Assembly (NCBI GenBank): GCA_013399305.1
Contig: VXAI01000139.1
Span: 1,314,539 to 1,378,538, forward strand
DNA length: 64,000 bases
Source: Rostratula benghalensis
Lineage: Eukaryota; Chordata; Aves; Charadriiformes; Rostratulidae
Reading direction: 5' to 3'
Position numbers and translations under genes: made by a program. Shown here in pieces: positions 10,361-23,725 of the stretch (within the stretch, counting starts at the first letter, position 1; every line of letters begins with the position of its first letter). The notes below the pieces were generated by a model. It ran no database searches, had not been told where the DNA came from, and saw nothing but the letters and a program-made list of their open reading frames with translations.

Positions 10361-13300
10361 ACAGCAATGTATAGAATTTACATTCATCGCACTATTTGTG
10401 TACTGACTGGCATATGATGGATTGAGGACACAATGTTTTGGGGGGCCCTCTATCCTTGTTTACAGGAGAGTTATTGATAATCTGGACATTGACCAAATAA
10501 ACAGTTTGTGCTGTGATGTGGGTTTGCTGCTTTAGGTAGGGTCATCATCCGTGCTACAGAGCCCAGGTCAGCCTGGTCAGACAGTAGCTTGCTGAAAGAT
10601 GGTTTAAAGAATCAAAGTCAAATAATGTACTTTCAACTTCTTGTGCTTGTGGTTGAGAGTGACAGTGTATTCCTCAGTCTGACCCATAAGTAGACTGTGA
10701 TATGTCAAGACCATCCCTTGTGTTGGAGACAGCTTTTATATAANAAATATAAATATATATGTATGTATAAATACATATACTAGACCCCAGGCAGTGCTAT
10801 GCTTTAAGGGACAGCTTAAGAAATATGTTGAACCTGAGCGTTCTGAGCATGGTCAAATGTGACAACAAATTGCAGAAATTAGTACCCATTAATAAGCACA
10901 AGAAAATATTGCAGATTTCAGGAACACATAGGTTCAGGGTTTTGCAGCTTCTTGCCAGACAAAGGAGCTGGACTGCAAAATGTTGCTGCTGTACATATGT
11001 TGTTCACCTTTAAACTTCTCCACAGGGTGTCAGGAAAGCCACTGGTGACAGAGCTCAAAGTGCCGCTGTTGCTGGGAGGGGAGTCTGATTTCCCCTTCCT
11101 AACACTACAGAAATACAGCCAGCAGTTGCCTGTGGGCAAAGGGACTAACTAACCAGAGAGGAGCATCCAAAACTTGGCTAATGAGCACCAATTAAAAGCC
11201 TGACCTGGTGTAATCTTGGATGGGAAGGAGGGGTAGAAATTACCGGTGAGGAGCAAAGGAAGGAAAGCTTTTGAAGTAGACTTTTATGCAAACAATACAA
11301 AAGCCTTTTACTTGCCTATATTAATCTTGAGAAATTAGCATTTAATTTCTGTAATTAGCCTTTCATGCACTCCAAGGAAGCGAGTGTACACTTACACACT
11401 CATTCCCCTTTCTTTCAAATTCTGAAGGCTTGCCGTTTGGTTGCTAAGGAAAAAAAAATTTTTTAGTCTGAGATGAACAAAAAGCAGAACTTGCTCCCAG
11501 GTGTTGGTGAATCATCAGGGAATGAAGCTTTTTAAATAATTTCTAGGGGAAGGGAGGGGGGAAGTGTGTGGGTGTAAATGTAGTTTTCCTGAAAGGTGTT
11601 AAGCCTGACAGCCCAGGGACTGCAACCCGGTGAGTGCAAAGGACCAGTGGGAACATGACTGGCTGCTGTGTTCCTGCCCTCTCCCCCACCACCTGAATCA
11701 TCATCACCCAGACAGGATGGCTCTAAGCATCAGGCCCGCACCCTGGGTGCACATTTGGGTAATGGCCAGCACAGCTTGTAATGTGGATGCTCATCCACAG
11801 GCAGATGCACAAAGGCAGCCAATCTTTGTACTATCCTGTCCCCTTCTGATACATGGGTCAGCATGAAGGATGAATTAAGGGAAACCAGGAAGGGTTCAGT
11901 GATGGGCAATGAGCGTATTTTACAGGCAAGGAAATTTCTTGTGGGGGAGATGGCCTGGAGGGAGGTTGTTCAGCACAGGAAAAAAAAAAATTAAGGAAAG
12001 AGAACAGGGAAAGGAGGCGAGAAACTGTAAACCATGAGAATATTGATTAAGATTTTCTATTTCCTTAATTTCAAAAATAGGGAGATGCTAGGTGGAGCAG
12101 AAAGCTAATGAATAAAAAAAAGAGAACTGGAATGAATACTCCCACATGAGTTACAAATCCTTGAAAACTGAGTCTATGGAGTAAACCTAGGGACTTTAAT
12201 GGAACAGTTTTCCAAAGTTGCTACTCTTTCTTAAATGTATACTTTACTTTCAATATTGGCACCATAAATCTGATTCTGAAAGTTGCAGGTTTAGTCCTAT
12301 GGCTGAAATTTCCTTGTTAGCAATTGATGGAGATCGAATATGCAGCAATACACAGATCAGAGATTGTGTATGGAAATCTCAGCAAACTTTGAGTAAAATG
12401 GAAAAAAGTCTGTACTCTCCTTGTAGGTAGCTTGCAGACAAGATGAGCAGGAGGGTGGAGAAAGACTTGAGCAGTTTATTATGAAATATCCACTGGGTTG
12501 TAATATGTTATCTGTGGCTGAAGATTATAAAGGACTGCTGCAGCTTTACCAATAAAATAGAGATAGGTGAATACAAATTGCCACCCAGCTGGAGCTTTCT
12601 CAGGAAACATATAATTATTTAGACTCTTTAGTTTTCGGACCTTGATTACGTCAGCAAAGACATCTTGCAATTATTAGGTACCAGGTGATCTATGTTACCT
12701 ATCTATAAGGTGTCCACACTTTGCTGCTTCGTCAGCAGCTTCTGCTATGAGATTGAGATGTGTTGCATCTTCTTATTCCAGATCAGAAGACCTGCTCCCT
12801 CTTGAAAGCTTGCTGGGGGGTGGATATACCCCCTTCCAGGCCATGTACAGCCACAATTGCAGCCTCCTGTTTGATGCATTATCCATGCATGCATCTTTCT
12901 CCTGTAAGGAATTTTAATTCCATCTTATCCGTCCCTCTTGTATGGATGCTGTGACTTGACCTGCCTGCGGGCAGCACTGCTGGTACCATCTTGCACACAC
13001 GTCCTCCTGGGCATCCTTCTCTGCACCCACCTCCCTACAGGAAAGACTGAAGGAAGATGGGAATGGCTAATTAGCAGAAATTGACCTTATGTGCTGCTGA
13101 AGTTCAAATAGCCAAGCAAGATAAAGGGCAATGGGCAAACAAGAAACTTTTAGGATGGTCCTCTCTTTCTCTATTGACTAAAAAGAAATGCTGATATTCT
13201 GTACTCTGGTTACTGTGCCAAGCCATCACCTGCAGATGGACATGGTGTCCTTTCCTCTAGTAAGAACTATAAGAATTAAATACTTTGATAGCCAAATGTC

Positions 13301-16300
13301 AGCTTGGTTAGTCAAGAATATTGCTTCTGACTTTCTCCTGATGCTCAAACACTGCAAAACTTTGCCAAGGAGATTATTTTCTGTCCCTGTATATTTGGAG
13401 ATTTTGGAGTCTTGTTCTTTCACTTACACACTGTGAATGACCTTGTCCTTGTCCTTCTGTTCTGTAGGGGATAAACTTCACAGCTTTTAATCTCTGTTAG
13501 GGTTTTAGTGTGTCAGCTTTCCTCCTGCAGTAGGACTGCTACAAAAAGTGTCTTCCATTCCGAAATATCCTGTTAAGACAGAAATTCACATATTTTATAA
13601 TATTTTTCTTTGATTTGATTTCCTTACCCTACCACTCCTTTTGTGTCCACGTAGTCAAGACTCAGCTGAATCTGTCACAGGTATTTCATCTTTGTTCTGT
13701 GAACGTGATTACTGTACACTCCAGAAGGTTGTTGATTGTTTTTAATGTCGTCCTGAGACTTGTCAGTGAGCAGCCTGGCTCAGATATAGTACTGGAGCCA
13801 TTCCCAGTCTGATGAAAAATTTTTAGCAGGGTATTGGAACAGAGTCATTCCTCTACCTTCTAATATCAGAGATGAGAAGGACGTTGTCTCATTTGCTCCC
13901 ACTTGTAATAGTCTTACATATTTAGGATAAGTAAGGAACTTAGGACTAGAAGTGTTACCTGTTAATTCCATTTGGAATCAATGAGGTAGATGAGAACTGT
14001 ATAGTTCAGAAACACTGAAAATACAAGGAAAACACTGCAAAATTACCAGTGGTTGAAATTCTTTTGTTATTCCCTGTGAATAAACACAAAGCAGAGAAAT
14101 ACTGGAGATTAGACAGAGAAAACAATATTATATTGCTATGCAAAGCCTATAGCAAGGAATATGCTCTCACAACTTCTGTTGGACTGGTAAAATCTAAGCA
14201 AAACTTATCACATCAGATGAATTTGATTTGTTCAATGCCACAATGGGTCAATTCAAGAATAGTTCAAGATTTTTTTATTATAAACTTCTCAAAAAAAAGG
14301 GAGTTTCTAACCAGTAATCTTCTTCATTTAAGTCTGGGATGTTTTGTATAGAATCTGTGCTCAGCAGAGAATATGGATGGTATTTTGTTTGCTTCTTTCT
14401 TCCTTTGCCTTTTAAAAGCAGAGCATGTGGGAGCATAGGAAGAATACCTTTTTGAAGTATTATTTCCCATAAGATTATTACAACAATACCCTGGCAGTAT
14501 TTGTGTGTATGTATATATGCTCCTTGAAGCAAAAATCCCAATAAAAACAAAAGCCAAGATCTAAAACCGGAATAAAACTCTGGGCACTTGTTATGTCTAA
14601 GCTAAATTCCCTGCAGGGCCAGTGCTGGGAAGAGGCACAGTGAAGTGCTGCTTGGAGGCAGGTGTGACAGTGATGCCATTTCAGTCACCTCCACCTGTGT
14701 AGGGCTGAAAAAGGTGTCTGGAAGGAATACGCTAGAGTGCACTGAGTATTTGGTACTGCACCAGTGTGCTTGATGCTAGGGGAAGGAGTTACCAGCAGAA
14801 ATAGTTCAAATGTGCCTATTACAGTATTCTGTGTTTTTAAAAGCTCTGATAAAGTAGCAGTAACATGTAGCACAAGCAAGTTTCTGTATGCTTATTCATG
14901 CTGTTTTGTCACAAGTACCCATCTGTGTCCCAAAAGTTAAGATCTCAGACTGCCGGTCTCAAGAATCCTTTGGCATACCCTCCTAGGTGCTTCCCCTGGG
15001 TAGGCTGGGAACAAGCTCAGGATACTTAGAGCATCTCAGAGAGGTCCAGCTTATGTTCTGCAGGACCTGCACTCTTGGTCTGTCAACAGATACTGTAGCA
15101 AGCTGTGTGGCATGGTTCTTGCTGTCAGAAGTATGACTCTAGTTTGTCTTTTAAAGAGCCCCTGGCCTTTCAGTCTACATCTACAGGCAGAATTATTATT
15201 AGCTGGTGCTCCAATCTGGGACTGTGGCTGTGAAGTCCTGTTACAGGAGCTGATCTTGCACTTCAATGCCACAGATTGTGTAAGTTGGGGAAAAGGCTAG
15301 CAGTGACACGTCACTCCTGACAACCCCTCAAGGTGAATCTGTAGACCACCTTTTGAGTGTGCCTGACAGCTACAACCAGGCCAGGGCTGAGAGTCACATA
15401 ATGTTGTTGCAGAGCTGTTTCAAGATAGAGAACTTTGCCCTCGAACTCACCAGTTTTGGGGATTAAGGTTAGATGCTTTCTGGCACAAGCTAACCATTCA
15501 CTGTGAACGTGAAGAATCTCCCTTAAAGGTGTCCCCAGGCAGAAGAGCTCCATAAGGAGAAGAACAAAGATCTCCATATGCAGAAGAACTGCTGCCCACA
15601 GCTGTGAGATTTGCTGTAGTCTGTAGCAGTCATGGAGTCAGATTGCATTAATATGAGTGAATTTGTCATCTTGTACTCCTTCACAAGGGAGCTGTCTGGC
15701 TTACTTAGTTCTGTAAAAGTTAGAGAATGAAGACTTCTTGCAGTGTTGCTCTCAGAAGGCAATATGCAATAGGGAAATGAAAATACTGAGCAGATGGCTA
15801 TTGAGTTGATTGCTAAAAGTCCTGTCTCCAGGCTTGAATGCTCAGATATGCCAACAAAAGTGCCCATCTTGGATCCTTGCCTGCCCCAACTGTATACATA
15901 TGGAGACAATTTAATTAGAATCTAAACTTTTTTAGTCATATAAGCTTTTGTATTTCATGTTAATGCACTGGTCTGTGTAGAAAAAGAACTGATCTCATCT
16001 TGCTCAAAAATTCTGATCGGTCAAAATAAAACTCTTGCAGTGTTCTCTTGTTTTTGTTTTTATTTAGTTCTGTTGAGAGGAATAGCGGGATTAACTTCTC
16101 ACATGGTTTCTTTCTACCCAGGGGCAAATTAATGAAACTACAGACTCTGTATGGTGTATTCTCTATAATTTGAAGCTGAAGCATCTGGATTGGAAATTTT
16201 TCTGGAACTTGTGTATTGGGTCAAGCAGAAGCCGTGTTGTTATCATGGGAATGATAGGGTGAACTTCTGTGAAATGTCACCCAGGTAGTTAGAAATTAGA

Positions 16301-16566
16301 CTAGGCTGAAAGGCCAATCTTTGCTTTATCTTGGGCATGCTCTAATGAGAACCAGTTTTCATCCTCTCTCCATGCTCTAATTCAGTGGTGGTTTTGTAAA
16401 TCTGCATGGCCAGAAAGGGTAAAAACTGGTCATCTATTCTGATCTCTTCCACAATAAAGTGAGTAATGCTTCCCAAACTGAATATTTACACAAACTAAAG
16501 GAATCTTTTTTTTTTTTTTTAACAATAAAATTAAAATTAAGTAATCCAACCTTCAGTTAAGAATAA
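10361..16566. other. Unique non-coding DNA
   Basis: No gene or family-level repeat is seen. One ambiguous base (n) occurs at 10744 next to an AT-rich patch (10741-10780, alternating ta/tgta). The open frames here (for example 13188-13436, 14049-14351, 15523-15909) have no recognisable motif and are often matched by an overlapping frame on the other strand. Short A-runs and T-runs are scattered throughout. Confidence 0.6.
16506..16520 (+). repeat. Poly-T tract (15 T)
   Basis: A homopolymer of 15 T, about 45 bp before the paired palindromes that follow. Confidence 0.9.
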
Positions 16567-16594
16567 CTTAAAACAGTGAATTCACTGTTTTAAG
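16567..16594. repeat. Perfect 28-bp palindrome
   Basis: The left half cttaaaacagtgaa is followed with no spacer by its exact reverse complement. The centre contains an EcoRI-type gaattc. Eight bases later a second inverted repeat begins (ctataaaa-g-ttttatag, 16602-16618). A perfect spacer-free palindrome of this length is uncommon by chance. I cannot link it to a known transposon; it could be the fused ends of an old inverted-repeat element, or a coincidence. Confidence 0.85.
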
Positions 16595-16601
16595 GCTTGG
16601 A

Positions 16602-16618
16602 CTATAAAAGTTTTATAG
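16602..16618. repeat. Perfect inverted repeat, 8-bp arms
   Basis: Arms ctataaaa and ttttatag flank a single g. It is the second palindrome in a 52-bp block with the 28-bp palindrome just upstream. Its AT-rich arms could extrude, but no gene lies nearby. Confidence 0.8.
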
Positions 16619-16971
16619 AAAAAACCCTGCACACTCCCACCATGAAGTTCTGCTAGACTTACTATCTACTTTCAGTCTTCATGCGTGGGTGGTGACTGAT
16701 GTAGATGTATTGCAGAGTGAATATGAATGCCAAAAATATTAAAGTTGTTACATTTTCCTATATAAATAGAAAACTTAATCTATTCCTTTTCAGTGCTGTA
16801 AAAAGCTGAAGTTGGTATTCAGTTGTATTGTTTATGGAGACTAAGAATCAACACATGCTATATTGTTTGGTTTGGGTCTGATTCCCACAATAAAGTGTTG
16901 TGGTTTGTCCAGAATTGGAGTATAGCATTCCTTGCTGAAAAGAAAATGTTCATATGTGTGCATTTCTTAGG

Positions 16972-16987
16972 AAAAAAAAAAAAAAAA
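16972..16987 (+). repeat. Poly-A tract (16 A)
   Basis: A run of 16 A, then g and more A (gaaaaaag). No retrocopy or SINE body is recognisable directly upstream, so it is listed as a simple repeat. Confidence 0.9.
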
Positions 16988-17244
16988 GAAAAAAGTTAAT
17001 GATATTTTAAATGTAATAACTACTGCACATTTAAGATATACTGTTAATTCTGCAGAAGAAAGCTTTACTCTACTTTTTAATAGGATTTAAAACAATTACC
17101 AGTATTTTCCCTTACAGCAAGTGTTGGAAGTTTTTATACTTTACAGAACAGTGGTATATGACACTTCATTTCAGATGCTGTATCATTTTGTCACCCACTT
17201 TTATGGATACAAAGACTTAAAGCTTTTTTTGTGGTAGGCACTGC

Positions 17245-17400
17245 ACAGACACCTCCCAAGCACATGGTCTATGCCCTGATTACAAATAGAGGAGACAGAA
17301 CCAGCACAGGGCGAAGCAACTTGTCTCAAGTCACAGAGGAGATCAAGAAGAGAGCTAGAAACAGGAGACAGGTATCCTGCCAGTCCAAGCTAAGCTGTAG
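17245..17400 (-). mobile_element. Possible MIR-like (CORE-SINE) relic
   Basis: The plus strand reads caacttgtctcaagtcacag, then agagctagaaacaggagac and aggtatcctgcca. This follows the order of the reverse complement of a MIR-type SINE (cttgcccaaggtcacacag, then agagccgggattcgaaccc and aggtctcctga). Divergence is high and both ends are indistinct, as expected for a repeat inherited from early amniotes. The identification rests on word order only; the alternative is chance similarity. Confidence 0.45.
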
Positions 17401-20400
17401 GACTTTCTGTGATGCATAGGTCTGAGATTTTCCAAAGAATTGGAGAGTATTCTATTAAGAGCAAAGCTTTTCTGGTAAAGCAATAAATCAGGTGGTTTCT
17501 GAGGGCGGCAGATAAACAACAACATTATAGTAACGAATTACTATTCTAAGTTCAAAAAAGCACCTTTAAATAACATTGTTGTAACTGTTTAAATGCTGAT
17601 CTTTCAGTAATGACTATGGTAGTTCCGAGTCTGAAAGTATTAAAAATCCCATATCTGCAGAGCTGGCGGGCTGACAACTGATGATTATTTTTCTGGTAAA
17701 CTGTTTTCTATGTGTGTATGAAAATATTGTTTGAGAAAATTGGGAATAACATGTTACCCATTAATGTCTGTATCATAGGAAATGTGACGAAGCATGTTAA
17801 ATAACTACTACCATAGAATTGCACTCATCCTTACTTGCTTGTCTCAAGCTTGTGTGGAGTCAAGTTACAATAACAATTGGCTTCACATGTGGTGATAACC
17901 ACTGCAGCTTATTTGTCTGAAGTTAGGCTGATGGACTTGGAACAGCAGCATCTCTTTGATGCTCTTTATCTTCACCTGAATGAGACTACACAACTAATCA
18001 GTGAATTACTATAACTTCATAGAGAGAAGGAATTTCACATGTTCTGAAATACAACCTTTTAAAGCAAGGGTTTTAAGTATATGCTTTTATTGAAGCAGTA
18101 AAGAAATTAAGAGAACTAGTATATTGCTCCACCAGGTTATAACTGGATAGAAAATGGAGGATTTTCATAAATTTGGTATACAAGAATGGAAATTTCAAAA
18201 GAAACAATTAGGTATGAGGCAATCCTGGAGATGGCATGTACTGGGGAAAAGAACAGGAATAGGTAATAGACTTTTGGGAACAGAAATTGAATAACAGTTA
18301 GATTTAACTTTGTATATTAAGTTGTGGAGGTGAAGGAAAGTGCTAGGCATCTGAATGTAAAAGGCCCCATTTGCCTGGAGTGAGCGAATTGATGGGCATA
18401 TATAATTGGATGTTGTCACTGTAGGGTCATGGTAGAGTCAGGGAGGTTATTGTGAAGATAAGACTGCAACTAATAATGGCTCAGCAGAACCTTATAATTT
18501 TGGAAATAAATATTTAGAGGGACTGGAATGACTGTGCCTAATCAAGAAGTTATATATGCAAATTATGGAGGAGAGCAAGTCTTATGAAAGATTGAGAGGC
18601 TGACTAAACATGGAGATTGACCACAACTACAAAAAGTGACTTCAAAGAGTGAGACAAATTTTACATTCTGTCCATATAATCACTTAAAAAAACCCTCTTC
18701 TTGTAGAACTCTGAAAACCTGATGAAAAGGGATGTTATATAGATTGGTTATTGAATATTCAAGTGCAGGTCAAGATATGTTTGCTACAACAACACTTGCT
18801 AGAGGAGCCTTTAAAATAAAGGGATGGGGAACTCATTACTTTTTCTCTGATTTGTTTGGAGCAGACTGCAAGGACCCTGGGAAAATGAATAAATATTCAC
18901 ATTGCACCATTCTCCAAGTATGTGGAAAATGCTTTTATACTATGCAAAAGAGGTGGCAGCTTACTACAAGGGCCTTACATCATGTCTTACATACATGATG
19001 CATAGTGCAAATGAGATACAGGCATAGCTTGGTGTTTCTCTGAAGCATTTTGTTTCTTTTTCTAATTTTGTTTGTGTTTTGTTGTTAAGGTTTTTTTAGT
19101 GTTTCCTCCTTAATTTTTGTTTGCCACAATGTGGTTTCATTAGGAGTGCTTCAATTTTATTTTTTGGTCCACATGCTTGTAATAATGTCTTCCAGTATTT
19201 TCCAGCTGAAAACATCCTAGTTTGAAATTCATAACTTCCTTGTAAGTCTCTTAGAGTAAGAGGTGCCTATGTACGTTATCCATTATATATCAGTATATTT
19301 CAATATACTCTTAGTGTAAGTTATTAATTAGGCTAATGTAATGTTCATAACTGCCTAATTTAGACCTGCTAAGATCTAAATGCAGATACAAACTTTTTCT
19401 TAAAATTCGTTCTAACTTATAATTAGTGTCCTGAAACAACTCAGGGATTTCCTTTGATTTTCTTCCCTTAAAATAATTTCCTCCTCCCTTTCCAGTATAT
19501 CCTGAGGGAAGCTTGATTAAAAATGGGGCAACCACGGGACAAGATACGTACTTGGAAAATTCCAAAGAAAGACAACAGGTTAAGAGTTGTCCACAGGGAA
19601 CGATTGTTTATGTCAGGGATATGGCAGCTGTGTGGGAAATGGTATATATTTGGATGCGTTCATGGGAGAATTGACTGTAAAGATAAGAAAGTAAAGAGGT
19701 CATTCTGGTAAATCGCTCTGGTAAGTCACTGCAATCATCAATACCCTTCTTTCATCAGTACCCCCTTCTTTTTACAGTTGCTGAAGCAACAGTGCTATTA
19801 GCAAAGCTTGGTTTGTTTTGTTTTTTCCTTCATTAATTTTATCTGTTCTCATTTTTGTTCTTGAGTAGAAACAAAGTAGGTGTAATTGGAAAGACTCTGT
19901 TGTAGTAGCTGAGGCATGAGATTGAGAAAGCAAACCAGGCAAGAGCGTGTCATGTTTCTCCAGCTGCTGGTGTGCCAGTGGGTTTTCCTACTTGCTTTCC
20001 CTTTGCTCTGTGCAGTAGCATGAATTAGCGCTGGGGTGTTGATTCTGATTTGCAGTCATTGTGTTCAGCTTCACACCATTAGTGGAGTTCAGCCATTCCC
20101 TTGGTGCTCTCTAAATACAACCTTGAAGCTGCATTTATGAAGGAAATTTTTTAGTGTATTGCAACTGGCTGGAAAATTCCAGAGTTCACTTGAAATAGAT
20201 TTATCTCCCCCTTGCTTAAAGGTCACAAGAAGATAGGGGGTGTCAAGGAAGGTTCAACACTGTTTGAACTAGTATGAAGTTAGAAGTCTTGTTGTCAATG
20301 CTTTGATTTTTAGCTGGTATCCAGCCATCTCTAGTCACCTGACTGGCAACAAATTTTGTCCTAATGTTTGCTGTAGGGAATGACCCTTTGGCTAGTTCTA

Positions 20401-20879
20401 GCAACAAGAATCTTCTGATTTATAAAACATTTCCTTTTGCCTTCAGAAGAAAGGAAGCTCCAGGTCAAAGAACACAAGTGTCTTTAAGCCTTGAAAGGTG
20501 ACCCTCTTCTTGCAAAGTCTTCTTTAGGCTCTCCCATGCAAGGGATTGTGTTAGACCCTGAGGTTTTCACACAGTTGTAAGCACTTAATGATGAGCAACA
20601 CAACCAGCTGCAGACTGGAGTGGTCTCATTCAGTACAGCTGCTTTGTGAAGCAACATTGACTTACATCAGCTGAGGATGTAACCAAGTTGTCTCATACTT
20701 TAACCTCAAAGCCTCCTTGTTGATACAGCAGTAAATGTACTCATTGCAATTAAAAATACTACTTCTTCTCAGGTAAACATATGCTGAGGTTTGTGCTTTA
20801 TCACTGTGAAACAGGATTTTCCCAACTTTGATAATTAGCAGCATTGCCCAAATGAAAAGAAACATATGGCTCATGCCAT

Positions 20880-21180
20880 GCTGACTTGAAATCTTTGGAG
20901 TCTCACTGGAGAATAATTAAAGTGATTTTGATTAACTGGCATGATGAAGTACAAGCCATTCTCATTTGGCCTTACATCTGGAAGCTCTGAGACAGTTACC
21001 TTAACAGGAGAGTTGTAATAATTAACACAAGCCAGATTGTTATCATTCAGATAGCTTTGCTGCTATTAACAATAATTTGTAATTATTAAGAGACTTTATA
21101 TAATCCATGCAAAATCTCATGCTTACCCATCTCTGGAACTGCATGGTTAATTGGACTGAATGGTTGAGATTCCAGCGTTT
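20880..21180. promoter_or_regulatory. Candidate conserved non-coding element
   Basis: The block is dense in homeodomain-type cores: ataattaa near 20913, gtaataattaac near 21016, and aataatttgtaattattaag at 21071-21090. It also has an octamer-like atgcaaaat near 21108. It has almost no CpG, no open frame and no repeat. This composition is typical of developmental enhancers conserved among vertebrates. I cannot test conservation, so this is an inference from texture only. Confidence 0.25.
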
Positions 21181-23692
21181 CAGTTCTTCTTGAAGTCAGG
21201 TAGGTTATTACAATTTTAAAAAGAGAGTACTTTGCTTTTTCTTTTATTCACTGATAACAACAAGGGAACATGCTGTCCAGTGTAGTTTTGCAGAGGTGTG
21301 TGTTTATCTTTGGTTTTGCCTTTTGGAAACAGTTGAGAAGAACGGATGCATATGAAAAGTGCAGATGTCTTCATCAAACAAAAGGAAAATTTTGAAATGA
21401 AATTTTTGACTAAAATACTCAGTAACAGCTCAACCTTTTCTCTGGAAAACAGAAAATAATAGTTGAGTGAAAACTCAGCTTCCTCCTAGGATAAAGTTTA
21501 GGCAGAATTTTTACCCAGCATGGGTAATTCACCCTGCTTTCCTTATGCTCACCATGAACTAGAAATAACAGAACCTGTTTGCACATCACTTTAAATATTA
21601 CTCCACAAATGGCTGTTTAACAAATGTCTTTGTAATCTCCTGCATGTTACTGAATGTAAACATGAATGCTGCTGAATCAGTGGAAATTAAACTGTGTAAT
21701 GTAGGCGGTGGATGCCATAAAAATATACTGTTTAGAAAATGCAGATCAAATCACTGACGTCAAAACGTTTGTTCAGAGGCAAATGGTATGAAGACCGTGA
21801 AATAGGAAGAGCCTGAGCCTATTAATTGAGAGTCTGGCCAATTAATTTTCAGAATAGGTTCTCTGAATTCTATTTCATGTAAGCTTTTAGTAATGCTCTA
21901 AGTTATCAGTATGTGGATCGGTATAAGTGAAAATACCACAGTTTGCTTTAGGGTCAGGTTGAAAACTTAGGTGTATGGGAGGCTTGGCGGAAGTTTTAAA
22001 AGTTGAAGGATGCCTGGGATCAGGTGTACTCATTAACTTTTGGTTAGATACAGTCTAGTGAGAATGTTTCCTCTTGAAGTCTTCATCCTGCACTGGACTG
22101 GAATATATTCTGTTGTAGTTTTGAAACTAAAACTGTTTTGTTTTTTGCTTTTAGGAGATACATATGAATTGTATTGTCTGAACTACAGAACTTGGTTTGT
22201 GTTATAAATGAGATTTTTGGGAGGCTTTTGAAAGTTTTAAAAACCATTGTGTGTTTAAATTAGTTAATAGTAAAAGGTACTTGGCTTCAGACATCAAACC
22301 TTCTGAATTATGCAAAGATCTTATCTCATAAGCAAAAAATTGATTTTTGGTTCGGTAAATTACTAAATATTCCATGTGGTCCTTTCAGAAAGTAGTTGGA
22401 AATCTGCACTTTGGGAATTTTCCTTTCTAATGCAGAGGGGTGACTTTAAAGTTGAACTGCTGGGATTTTTGGAGGGGGGAAAATACACACTGCAACTCAT
22501 ATTTTATTTGGCTAACCTATTAGGCACAGAAGTCAAGCTTTCTGTTTTAGACCTCAAGAAAACAATTTCCTTCCCCTGCTTGCTGGCAGTTTCAGGAGGC
22601 AGGTTTCTTAATACTCAAATGTAAGACAGAAATTAAATAGGATTTTATGTGTGTGTGATGCTGAGTATTTGAGTATGTCACAGAGGATCTGTGCCCAAAG
22701 AATCAAGAAGCCTTGCATTTTGTATAGGAATTTAGCACAGAGATCTTTGTACTAGTGGAGGGCACTATATAGGTTCTGGTGCCTAATTAATTTACAATTA
22801 GTTGAAAACCATTCTGTTTCATTTCTAGTATGTTTAAACAGAAACTGTAAAACTGAACCGAGCCTATCCCAAGTGTGCTTCTCTCTCAAAGAATATAGCT
22901 CTTTCAAAAGTGTAACACTGTGTGTGACGCAGGAGTTGCCATGGAAAAATACATCGAGCCAATCATTCATGATTTATTTATAGCAATTAGAATGCACATC
23001 CCAAGATCCAATAGTAGCTTTGATTTTAAATAAAAAAATAATAATAAAAATCCAGACAAAGGATTGAAGAACAATTGTTAGGAGTCTATATGATTAATAC
23101 ATTATTTATAAAATTGACTATGTATGTTCCTGGACAGGGTCGTGAAGTATAAGGGTTATGGTACTTGCTTTTGTATTTCTGCTGCTGCTAATGTTATTAC
23201 TGCTGTTGTACACTTACCATCTGGTTAGTTATTGTCTAGTGGGTATAGTAAATATCAGTTCAAAGTGAGATTTTTCTTCTAATCATCTCTTTTTGAAAAT
23301 GTTTGTGTGAAAGTGAATGCTTTGAAGAAATCTGTACACCTGTATCTTGCTGGGAACATGGTGTCTGGGATGCTTAGAGCTGGAGTTGTTTGCCAGTGGT
23401 GCTTAAAATACAGCAGGCAGTGTTTACCTTCCTCCCAATGGCTTTAAATTTCATTCAGGCAGAATTTTTAAATTCATTTATTTTGATTAAAATTAGCTGT
23501 GTTATAGTGTTGATCTTTTTTAGGTAACTGCTGAAGCATCAGTACTTTTGTCATTACGCCATGTGCACGTTATCTTTGGGCAATTATGAAAAGCAAACTC
23601 ACAAGTCTTCAGTTTAAGTGTCCGTATTTGTTTAAATTGGGCACCCTTTGGGGTTTGCTTTCTTCTCCACAGATGTATCTTATGGAGATTTT

Positions 23693-23725
23693 GACTCCAC
23701 TGGAGGCTAGGGGACTCCACTGGAG
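23693..23725 (+). repeat. Duplicated 13-bp unit
   Basis: The word gactccactggag occurs at 23693-23705 and again at 23713-23725. It is a simple local duplication. Confidence 0.85.

Noticed and set aside
16890..16925. Phrase tgttgtggtttgtccag resembling the start of a bird endogenous retrovirus LTR
   Set aside because: The similarity ends after about 12 bases and no partner LTR, primer-binding site or internal retroviral region is visible.
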